From NCBI GenBank assembly GCA_030144725.1, contig JASKMD010000012.1, positions 8,035,333 through 8,099,332 of the forward strand: DNA of 64,000 nt, written 5' to 3'. Under the pieces are notes generated by a model. It had not been told where the DNA came from. It searched no databases and worked only from the letters and a program-made list of their open reading frames with translations. How positions within the stretch are numbered: the stretch's first letter is position 1; every line of letters starts with the position of its first letter. This DNA is from Haematococcus lacustris (taxonomy: Eukaryota > Chlorophyta > Chlorophyceae > Chlamydomonadales > Haematococcaceae). Position numbers and translations under genes: made by a program. Of the stretch, positions 1 through 8,792 are shown piece by piece.

Positions 1-3000
1 CCATGGCCCTGCCCCCATGGCCCTGCCCCTATGGCCCTGCTCCTGAGCCTGCCACGCACCGCTATGGCGGCCAGTCCCATGACCCACACAGCCTTCCCGC
101 TGAACTTGTGCAGGGGGCCCAAAGCCAGGCGGAAGGCCAGGCTGGCCCCCGGGTACAGGTAGGCAGAGGCAGCCACCACAAACTGCAGCCAGCCAGCAGC
201 TCAACTCCACGCTGACGCCACACTTAGTGTTCCACTGCAATGAAGGCTCTAGGTTGAGGGCCACGGTGTTGTAACAGCTTGCAGAGTGCCAGACCATCAC
301 TCCCGCCTACTCAGTCACGGCTTAGGTGCCAGGAGCAGGTCACTGGTGGCAGCCCTGGCAGCTCTCTGACCAAGCGGTGAAAATGAGCTGTGAAAACGAG
401 CTGTGAAGTGGAGACGTGAGTATGAGCAGTGAAAAACATTAGTCACAACCGTCTCAAAGCACAGCACCTGATGCCACAATGACCCAGAAGAAGCGGAGGC
501 ATACCTGCACCGCCAGGAGCGCCATGGTAGTGAGTCCTAAGAAGGAGTGAGGGGAGTACCAGTTGGGGATGGGGACTGGCAGCTTCAGGCTGTGGCTCTT
601 GTAGGCGGCGAGGAGGCCCAGGGCTATGCAGAGCAGAGCCAGGGAGTGCAGCACCCAGTGCACTGTCTTGCGCCCCGGCCTGCGGCACAGCAGTAGACAC
701 GGGTGCAAGGGGAGCAAGCTCATGCCGCGTAGCAGCTACACCTGGCTGGAGCTGGGACCCACTATGGCTGTCACTATGGCTGTCAGCAGTAGTATGACCT
801 GAGCGTCACCACAAGAATGCAACCACGTTAGCAACAGCAGCATGAACATGATGAGTGCTACCACAAGATCATAAGACACAAAGAGTGTGAAGCATGGCTG
901 CTGTCTGCTTTCCTGCAAGAGAGCACTCTGACAAGGGCATTGGTGGCTTGGCTTGCAGCCATCAGGGCTGTCACGACACACACCTGTTAATCTCAACTAG
1001 GAGCCCAGTGGGCATTGGGAGGGAATGTGGCATTGGGATGGTGTGTGTAGCTATCCCTTCCCATTACACAAAAATCAAAGTTCGCTATAACCCTGTAGTG
1101 GTCTACAATTTTGACATGTGGGCATTGTGATTTTTTCGCAATGGAGGGAAGATTATCCGCTGGCCAATACCTTGCAGGGGATGCCTCGAGTGAGAAGGAG
1201 TGTCTAGCCTGCTCTCTCCTGTGCGGTGGACCGCTGTGATGCAAGCCATGTAGTGCTCGGAGTGCTCTTGGTGAGGCAGTGCGCATGCAGTCCTTGGCTC
1301 TCCTGGCCTGGCCTGGGTGGGCTCACCGAGTCAGCCATGGCAGCAGGGGGGCTTGGTATGACATTAGGGCCTCAGCCATGAACACTCCAAATCCCAGGAC
1401 CATTAAGAGGGGATGCCAGTTGAACAGTGCTCCTGCGAACATGGATCCAAAGGCAAGTCAAAGGCAAGATGCTACATTTAGCCTCAGGCAAGACATGGGG
1501 GTTTAAACATCCAGCTAGAAATGGTTGGGGAGGGACAAGGGTGGAGGAGGGAAGAAGAGGAGGAGGAGGAGGAGGAGGAGGAGGAGGAGGAGGACGAGGC
1601 GGAGACGGAGGAGGGAAAGCAATTATGATGATGGCATGTTGAAGAACGAAGAGGGAGAGGGCAAAGGCACAAGGGAAGGTAAGTGTGACATGAAATTAAA
1701 GTTGGCTTACAATGAGGCTAACATCCTATCCCTGGCTGCACACCTTGTGTTGCTGGACAACATAGGTTACAGCAGCTTTGACAGTGTGCCGCATGCGAAC
1801 ATATGCCATGTCATGCTGAAGATAGCGACGGTGCCCTCTGAGGTGCTCTTTGGAGGTGCGAGAGTTTTCCTGGGCTGCCATGGCTGCACACTTGTTGGTG
1901 CCCTTTAGAGGTGCCCTTTGGAGGTGCCCTTCGGAGATACGAGTGATGTGGCGGAGTAACACGCTGGTATAACTAGGTATGAGCTGGTGTGAGCCGGTAT
2001 GGGCCTAGTGGCGCAATGCCTCCGAACAAGCCAGCCAGCCAGCCAGGAGAGCAGGTGGCGCCCACTGGAGCTGTGCTGGTGGCCAGAGCATGGGAAGCTG
2101 CCAGCCAAGGGCAAGGAGTACCCAGGCTTGGGGTACAAACGGGTGCGAGACAAGCCACCCAAGACCCAGCCAGCTGCGGTGCAGTAGCGTGTGTCATTTA
2201 AGCTGTCATCAGCTTACATTTAGTGCATCTTTGTCATGCCAACTCTACACCATAGCCCTTAGGGGCCAGGCAATAGTGTAGGTGGTAGGCGACCATGACG
2301 ATGTGTATGCCATGTATATGCCATGTGCATGCCATGTGTATGGGAACTCCACACAGACAAAACACCGTTTCGTAGAGGTCCACACTCAGTGTTCCACTGC
2401 AATGAAGGCTCTAGGTTGAGGGCCAAGGTGCTGAAGATAGCAACGCCCCGTGTGGGAAGGTGTGGGAAGGTGTTGTGGGACCTACACTGCAGCAGCCTTT
2501 GTGTTCCTGTGGTAAAGAGGACCCCACCTGTGTCATTCGCGTCAGGCCCTGTGGGCACTGGCATGATGGCCACACCGCCCAAGTGCACCTGCACCAGGTA
2601 CAAACAACGTGAAGGTGGCCCATGCAGTGCAGCCTCCATTGCCCCTGCTGAGACAATGAGTCAGCAGTGTGGCGCTAGCTCTAGAGAGAGGGGAGGGCAG
2701 GAGTTGGGAAAGCAACGAGAGGAAGTAAGGCCAGAAAGTAGTGGTGGTGCGTAAGGCATGTGCTGTACCATTGTGATCGCCCCGGCTGCTTATCTGATGC
2801 TACAGGACCACAGGGCTCAGCATTGCCAGCACCATGACATTCCAGGCATGTTGCCGGCACGGTGCAACTTACAAACACACAGCTGCGCTACAGGGGTGGC
2901 ATCCACCCACCCAAGCAGTTCATACTGCCATTGTGTCACCCATGGATTCTCTTGCCCAGGCAAACCAACGTCCCACCTAATGTGATATCCATTACACATT

Positions 3001-3342
3001 TCATACGGGCGGGCTGTAATGGTGTGCGGGCGGTAATGGTGGTGCACCTAATGTGCCAGTCATGTGCACTAGAAAGCTAGTCATGTTCTGCAGTCCTGTG
3101 GTGAAAGGATCGAGCAGCTTGGATGGGCTGGCACCCAGCTCAGTCCGCCATTGTGTTGCCCACAGATCCATTTGCCTTTCTCTTCCCCAGGCAGGGAACC
3201 AACGTGCACTCACCCTTATCCAATGTCCCACAGTGACCACCAGCAGTAGCATCAGCAGACGTGCCAGATAAGCAAAGGCCTTTGGAGCAGGAGGTCCAAT
3301 AGCCCATTTTTCGGGCGCGACGCCATGGTGGGCCCCTGCCAT
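1..3342 (-). CDS. cytochrome b561 family transmembrane protein (multi-exon, 3' end cut by window edge)
   Basis: This encodes a six-helix di-haem membrane protein of the family that passes electrons from ascorbate across membranes. Exons on the minus strand: 3214-3342 (starts at an ATG, 43 codons, includes a hydrophobic helix ending GHWIR), 1327-1432 (FNWHPLLMVLGFGVFMAEA), 505-679 (RKTVHWVLHS, YSPHSFLGLTTMALL) and 1-182 (FVVAASAYLYPGAS, PLHKFSGK). The His residues in FNWHP, VHWVLH, SPHS and PLHK match the family's haem-ligand pattern. The last three exons join in consistent phase: CG plus G between 1327 and 679, phase 0 between 505 and 182. The first exon ends in phase 0 but the 1432 acceptor needs one extra base, so one small exon or a different splice site is missing between them. 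The first intron contains a Fanzor-like tail fragment and one arm of an inverted repeat. The C-terminus lies outside the window. Confidence 0.82.
1999..2187 (+). mobile_element. C-terminal tail fragment of a TnpB/Fanzor-like transposon protein
   Basis: The open reading encodes RWRPLELCWWPEHGKL, KGKEYPGLGYKRVRDKPPK and a short acidic tail ending at 2187. This aligns by eye with the tails of the copies at 13.6, 22.2 and 61.1 kb (RPLELCSW, KGKEYQQ, YKRVNDRLPK), but it is a distinct subfamily. Only the last ~60 residues are present. It lies inside intron 1 of the b561 gene in antisense orientation. Confidence 0.55.
2336..2429 (+). repeat. left arm of inverted repeat flanking cytochrome b5
   Basis: About 94 bp, nearly identical to the reverse complement of 4382-4475. 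Both contain the block tgttccactgcaatgaaggc. A shorter third copy of the block lies at about 228-264. Confidence 0.7.
2984..3003 (-). repeat. solo 5'-terminal sequence of the Fanzor-like element
   Basis: The 20-bp motif gatatccattacacatttca is also found near the 5' (right-hand) ends of copies B, C and D: around 16372 with one base changed, and around 28968 and 62688. No coding part adjoins it here. Confidence 0.4.
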
Positions 3343-3466
3343 AGTGATGTTGTTGCAAGTGGGGAGTATACAGTCGGGTAACGAACGCAAGGCTGTCCGA
3401 GTCTCACGCTTCACGTACATTACTTTTCTAAACCGTCACACGCTGCTTCAGCCCGTGCGCGCCATA
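3343..3466. promoter_or_regulatory. bidirectional promoter region between cytochrome b561 and cytochrome b5 genes
   Basis: Only 124 bp separate the start codons of the divergent b561 (3342, minus) and b5 (3467, plus) genes, so both promoters and 5' UTRs must share or overlap this stretch. No clear TATA box is visible. The call rests on geometry alone. Confidence 0.5.
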
Positions 3467-3865
3467 ATGGAGCTTTTCGTTGCAGTCATCGCAATTGTCC
3501 TGCTTGCTGTTTGCTATTTGATTGCCACAGCGGGCGGGCGAAAGCGGCAGTCTGAAGCCCCTGCAACTGTCCCTAAGCAGAGCAAAGGTGTTAGGGAGTT
3601 CAAAGTGTACACACGAGAAGAGGTCTCGCAACACAACAAGCGCGACGACGCCTGGATCATTGTGAAGGACAAGAGGAGTGGTGACATGAAGGTGTATGAT
3701 GTGACGGAGTACGTTGACGAGCACCCTGGGGGCGAGTCCATACTGGACCATGTTGGTGGGGAGGCCACTGACGGGTTCCTGGGTCCTCAACACCCTGCAA
3801 CAGTCTTCGTCATGGTAGAGGAGTACTTGATAGGCAAACTGGCACAGGATGAAGCGATGCAGTGA
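3467..3865 (+). CDS. membrane-anchored cytochrome b5
   Basis: Single-exon gene of 132 codons encoding a small haem electron carrier. Residues 1-22 form a hydrophobic N-terminal anchor (MELFVAVIAIVLLAVCYLIA) followed by a basic GGRKR stretch. The b5 haem domain fills roughly residues 45-130, with the core DEHPGGESILDHVGGEATDG giving the first axial His in HPGG and the second in QHPATVF. The domain ends YLIGKL, as b5 domains do. An upstream in-frame ATG exists at 3344, but the start at 3467 puts the hydrophobic anchor at the very N-terminus and is preferred. An N-terminal rather than C-terminal anchor resembles plant Cb5-like and progesterone-receptor-type b5 proteins. It is likely ER-located, supplying electrons to desaturases or reductases (family knowledge). 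It lies head-to-head with a b561 gene and between the arms of an inverted repeat. Confidence 0.9.
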   Translation: MELFVAVIAIVLLAVCYLIATAGGRKRQSEAPATVPKQSKGVREFKVYTREEVSQHNKRDDAWIIVKDKRSGDMKVYDVTEYVDEHPGGESILDHVGGEATDGFLGPQHPATVFVMVEEYLIGKLAQDEAMQ

Positions 3866-4381
3866 CGATGCAGGCCCCATCGGCAATGAAGGTGACTGAA
3901 GCATGTGTTAACACAAGCAGTTGGCAATGAGAGCAATGTACTTTTCACCTTACAAGCTTCTGTGGTTGAAACAGCTTCAGCAAGGACCACCAGGGTGGCT
4001 GCAGGACAATGACGAAGGGAAGGGAGGTAGCAGGAGTGAGGCACAGCTGGAGGCATTGCAGGAGTGCAGGGAGAGGCCAGCAGACAGTGGCGAAGTGCTA
4101 GCCATGCAGTTCAACAGCCGACTTTGACCTGCAGCAACATGAGACCTCAAGCTCATCAGCTGACGAGCAGGGCTTCTTGCAAACCGCTTGGCTGGGCACA
4201 TTGCCATCGCGCACACCTCATTGTGCCACTTGCTGCATGCAGCCACATGCTACATCAGGCTCCAGGCCCATGCATTGTCAAACACCTCTGCCTCAGCTCA
4301 GCTTCCTGACCTATGGAGGACTGATCACCAGTCTGAGCCAAACTGGGTGCTTGTCTTTGGTTTTGGCATCAGCTTATCAGT

Positions 4382-4475
4382 ACCTTGGCCCTCAACCTAG
4401 AGCCTTCATTGCAGTGGAACACTAAGTTGTGGACCTCTACAAAACGGTGTTTTGTCTGTGTGGAGTTCCCATGCA
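4382..4475 (-). repeat. right arm of inverted repeat flanking cytochrome b5
   Basis: Reverse complement of 2336-2429 with only a few mismatches. It is followed at 4481-4542 by a second block (ctccgccacatcactc, then three ~14-bp cctccaaagggca units) that matches the reverse complement of 1896-1956. Confidence 0.7.
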
Positions 4476-4545
4476 CATCACTCCGCCACATCACTCTCGC
4501 ACCTCCAAAGGGCACCTCCAAAGGGCACCTCCAAAGGGCACCAGC

Positions 4546-5469
4546 TCCAGCTCATCAGCACCATTTCCCCTTGCTAAAGGTTTCCCTTGTGTCTACCCCC
4601 TCTTGTCGTCATCATTCTCATCACCTGGCGTCCGCCCTCTTGGCGCTGTCGTAACACACATAAGTAATCAACATATCCCAACATGTTTGACACCCCTCTT
4701 GTCTTATCCCCTGCTGTGCCGGGTACTCCGAACAAGGTCTTCCTACATGCTGATGTTAACCGTTGCCTTTGTGCTCCTTTAGGAAGACTATTTGTGCACA
4801 AGGATGTGCCCTAATGCATGGAGGGGTGGGGAGATGTGAGGCTGTGTAGTGCGGTTCAAGGTGGTAAGGCTGTGTAACACTGTAAGTACTCTGCACATTG
4901 AACTTATTCACCGTTTACTTTGGACAGATAGATCTGTGTTTAGGACCATGTCGTCTGTGTAGCTATGGGGCTTGCCAGATGTAGAACATGTATTAATTGT
5001 AGATCTGCTGCTTGCCTGCTGAAGCCCTAGCTCAGGGAGGTGCCCTTAGGAGGTGCCCTTTGGAGGCTGTTGAGGGCCAAGGCACTGAAGCCCTGTGTAT
5101 CCTCCTCGCCGCAAGCCGCGTCTCCGTATCATCCTGCTCCCCTCCGTAGTAGCACTGGATGCCTGAGGGCTGCCCACCTCCGCGCCTCAGCCGCAGAATT
5201 GACGGGATCGCCTCAGCGGCTGACTCAGCCTTCCCAACATGGGGTTGGTAATCTTCATGCTATTACTCTGTCAATACTGCACCGTTTTCGATAGCGTTTG
5301 TCACATTGGCAGCTGCGAATTACTGTACGCTGTTACGTATACTGCACTGTTTTAAATAGCGTTTGTCAAATTAGCAGCTACAATGAACTGCGCATCTTCT
5401 GACAAGTGGCGCGTTAACTCTTGCGAGTGAGGCCATGCCGGCGCAAGCGATCGCGGACACACTGCTCAC
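4546..5469. other. no gene seen; short dispersed-repeat fragments
   Basis: The only recurring items are another copy of the tgccctttggagg units at about 5040-5070 and a gagggccaaggcactgaag block at ~5073. No exon with convincing splice sites or family similarity was found. Confidence 0.4.
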
Positions 5470-5632
5470 CATCAAGTGCATTAGTGGTATGTAGCCGCAT
5501 CAGTGTTTGAACTGCGCCTGCTATCGAGCAGGAAGTCCAATCAATGTTCAGCCCGCCAGGCTCGTTCCGCAAGCCTTTCTTTAGTGCAGGCGGTGTCGGA
5601 GGACCGTCGTTGGGCAAGTTGACACGCGACAT
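5470..5632 (-). CDS. candidate first exon of an unrecognised gene
   Basis: An ATG at 5632 opens a reading of 54 codons (MSRVNLPNDGPPTPPALKKG onward, then NIDWTSCSIAGAVQTLMRLH) that meets a good splice donor (G|GTGAGC) at 5470. Codon use is less GC-biased than in the confirmed genes. No downstream exon could be tied to it and no family is recognised. The opposite strand also carries an open frame here (5544-5729), so the coding call is tentative. Confidence 0.25.
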
Positions 5633-5889
5633 TGCAGCGAGGTGCGAAATGGTTCGTTTCTATCTGGCCAACAACACAAAAAAGGGAACCTTGCACAAAC
5701 CGGCCCTTGCACAAACCGGCTTGTTGTGAGCTGAGCACTGTGACTTTCCAGAATTTGCCGTGTCAACTTTGTTCACTACTTAACGACACAGCTTATAAGA
5801 AGGAAGCAAAGCATTCCATCAATCAGGCCAATGGGAACATATTTTGGCATGACTTAACTTTGCCTTGCAGTGCTGACTAGCCCACTGCC

Positions 5890-6046
5890 TAGCCCCGGAA
5901 CCCTTCCAGCCCCCCACCCCCAGCATCGCACTCCCACCCCCTCCCAGCCCCAGCACCACCCTCCCACCCCATCTAACCTCCTCCCACCCCCTCCCAGCCC
6001 CAGCCCCGCCCTCCCACCCCCTCCCACCCCTTCCCAGCCCCAGGCC
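5890..6046. repeat. C-rich minisatellite
   Basis: Imperfect tandem units of the type ctcccaccccctcccagcccc. It is followed at 6183-6233 and 6243-6295 by two ~50-bp diverged copies sharing ccaatgccttttggc and agccaaa. Confidence 0.75.
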
Positions 6047-6299
6047 TGGGGCAGACCACCCTACTCTGACATTTATTCAAAGCCAAGCAGTCATGCCGCA
6101 GTGGTCCAGCTTCATCGACTACAACAAGCTACAAAACAAAGCGGGTGGGAGTTTGCACGCAAGTGAAGGGCAGAAGGCAATACTATGTATATGTAATATT
6201 TCCAATGCCTTTTGGCAAGCCAAACAGCCCCTCAGGCATCTTATGTATATGTATTCTGTCCAATGCCTTTTGGCCAGCCAAATAGCCGAACTGCTCTTT

Positions 6300-7172
6300 A
6301 TAGGGAATGGGCTCACACTTGTTCATTAACTATTAAAGCACCACTCATGATTGACCGAGCTAAGACCATGATGTGCTACACCTGACCTGCACGCAATAAT
6401 GTCTGTCTGAGTAACTTTGCAGAGCAGCCACTTCCGAGTTCATGCACTCTACTGGTGGGTCCATTGGTGGGTCGGACTTACTACTACCAGCAAGATTGAC
6501 CCTGGCACACACAACGTTTTTGGGGTTGACCCCGGGGTCACCCAGGCCATTAAGGCAGCCATGCACATTCTACCACATGCAGGTGCTTCGAAGGCGGCAC
6601 CTACCTTGCCCTGCCCTTCACTGCCTGGTGTCCGCCCCGCCCCGCCCCGCCTCACCCCGCCTTGCATGAGGAACAGGGTTAGTGCTGGTCACCCCTCAGA
6701 GCTGCAGTGCGTTTGCCACCCTCCCCATACCACATACCGTGGCACAGCACACCCCATGGCTATGATAGCTTCCCATCAGATTCTTTGATGTCCCAACCAA
6801 TGACCCCTCTGCTCCACATCATGTGTTAAGAGCACACGTCCATTGCTGGCATCACTTCCAGAAGAGCGTCTTGACTCCTGCGGGTTGGTCCGGGTCAAAG
6901 AAGGGTCTTCCAGCCTTACAACTGACTGTCGAGCGCAGCTCGTTCACCAGACGGCCCCAGTTTGACTGCACACACAAGTCACACAAGTCACTCACAAGTC
7001 ACACACAACTAACATGCAACTTAACGGGGTGGCTTTCAGGGTGCTATGATGTTTGGTGGCATTAGACGCCTGGTAATGGGTGGCATGGCCTTGCAACACC
7101 ACAACATCTAGTCGGTGGGTTGCACTGACATGTCAGCATGCGTTTGCCAGGCCTGACGGTTAGTCGTCTCAC
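6300..7172. other. no gene seen
   Basis: No supported exon, RNA gene or mobile element. The region has a short CCCCG run at about 6636-6660, the same pentamer that is expanded at 9849-10220 and 61.9-62.6 kb, and a few cacacaagtca direct repeats near 6970-7000. Confidence 0.4.
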
Positions 7173-7285
7173 CACCATGGAGTAGACAAAGGCGTCTCCA
7201 CCCATGGTCAGTTCCAAGGATAAGAGTGAGTCGATGAACTCCACATGGGGCCCTATGCGAGCGGCGTGCTCCAGTGGGGAGTAGC
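7173..7285 (-). CDS. ankyrin-like internal exon of an unrecognised gene
   Basis: A 113-bp exon bounded by an acceptor (ggtgtggcgcag) and a donor (GTGAGACG). It reads GYSPLEHAARIGPHVEFIDS and then LLSLELTMGGDAF. GYSPLEHAARIG is close to the ankyrin-repeat consensus G-x-T-P-L-H-x-A-A-x-x-G. No neighbouring exons in consistent phase were identified, and downstream there is only repeat DNA. Function unknown; it may be a relic exon. Confidence 0.35.
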
Positions 7286-7869
7286 CTGCGCCACACCCAG
7301 TGGTTTGTCACCCATGCATGAGCAGTTGTTGGTGGTTGATACGCATGCAGGAGCAGTTGCTGGTGGTTGACACGCATGCATGAGCGGTGAGAGCTGACAC
7401 GAGGCAGACCCTGCGGCATGTTGTCAACTACATGTGGAAGCCTGTGCATGTGCCGGTGGCATGCATGGATGCGGTGCGGTGGAGGCGTAGCCTGGGGACA
7501 CGCTCCAGACGCTGGAGGATTCCTATTGGAAGCCAGTGCCCCTCTAGCCCTCACCCTACCCAAGCAGCGGCAGCTTCCAAGCAGAAGTGTAGCACGCACA
7601 GATCAGGGCAGCATACAGGGCACACCTTAGGCAGGGCAGTTGCATGGCGACTCCCATAAAGCCAAAGAGTGTGTGCCTGGTGTAACTTGATGTACTGCTA
7701 AGCAGTGGTCATCACAGCCCCTAAGCTGTGGCTCGACACACCGTGTTGTTCTGCAAAGAATCACGCAGCCTCTGGCACCATGCTGTACTTCAAACGTGTG
7801 CAACCAGCTGGAGCCGCTGATGTCACCTGCTGGCTTGCATTGATTGGGTCGCCTTTCAATCGATGTCAT

Positions 7870-8790
7870 CAAAAAAAGAATCACAGACCAGGTGCTGTGG
7901 GAGTTGGAGTGGAAGCTTTGCAAGTTGCAGCTGAAGCATGACGGCGGGCTGAGCGAAGCCAAGTAGGCCACAGCAAGATGATCAGCTGTCGTCAAGCCGG
8001 AGCTGCAGCAGCTGGCAGCCGCCACCACAGCTGGCACCTCCATGGATGGTCTACAGGCACACACCTAAGCCCTCAAGGCCACTTGGGACCTGCTGTTGGA
8101 GGAGAACCTCAAGCCACGGTGGCACTGGCAGAGGTTGGGGCTGTACGTTGCCCAGGAGCGTGTCATTCACCACTTCTGCAAAAAAGTGCGAACTGATCTG
8201 ATTTGATTTGAGCTGAGCTGACCTGACCTGGACTGTGTGTTTTGCAGGTGGTGAAGGGGCTGAAGCGGATGTCCAGGCAGCACTATGGCTGGGTGAGGAT
8301 GGTGGCGGTGTCCGGCAGCAGGCTGATTGAGCCTGGGTGGGTAGGGGGCCAAGGCTGCGCGGGAGGGCTGCCGTAAGGTGGTGGAACAGCCTAGGGGGCC
8401 TAACACCACAGACCACCAGCGAGGCAGGCTGGTGATGGTGGATGAGTCACGCACCACTCGTGTCAGCTCAACTGTGCACGCCCCCAACCCTTAAGAGCTG
8501 CACCGGCCACGGGACCAGCCAAGGCCATCAGACTGGGTGCCCCCAACAGGGCAGGTGATTTAGCGACTGCTGCGCCCAGCGCCCTGGCCAGACGCCTCGC
8601 ATTGGGAAGCGTGCAGCGCCGCCTTGGGATGTGCAGCTGGAAGGGCCTTTAGGCTCTGCCTACCCCAGGCGAGCAGTACCAGCAGGGCGTCAACCTGGTC
8701 AAGGATGGGCTGCTGAAGGCCAGGCAAGGGTTCACCGGGCAGCAGGGCACTGGCAGAGCAAGGATGGCTGCGCCCGCAAGCACCCACAGG
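7870..8790 (+). mobile_element. TnpB/Fanzor-like transposon, degenerate copy A (intron not expanded)
   Basis: The plus strand holds a decayed but collinear relative of copies B-D. In order: DQVLWELEWKLCKLQLKHDGG, ALKATWDLLLEENLKPRWHW, QRLGLYVAQERVIHHFCKK, then an intron (8186-8247; GT donor, tgttttgcag acceptor), VVKGLKRMSRQHYGW, RLVMVDESRTTRVSS, and a proline-rich tail. Several stops and frameshifts are present (for example after CAGGLP and within ELHRP). The (D/E)-E-x-R-T-(S/T) motif corresponds to the segment before the zinc ribbon in TnpB/Fanzor nucleases. The intron contains short gagctgagctgacctgacctg units. Equivalent introns in other copies are replaced by long arrays. Confidence 0.55.
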
Positions 8791-8792
8791 GC

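Noticed and set aside
3001..3420. 139-codon minus-strand ORF read as one protein
   Set aside because: Only its middle (3214-3342) is used, as first exon of the b561 gene; the rest lies beyond a good splice donor or upstream of the ATG.
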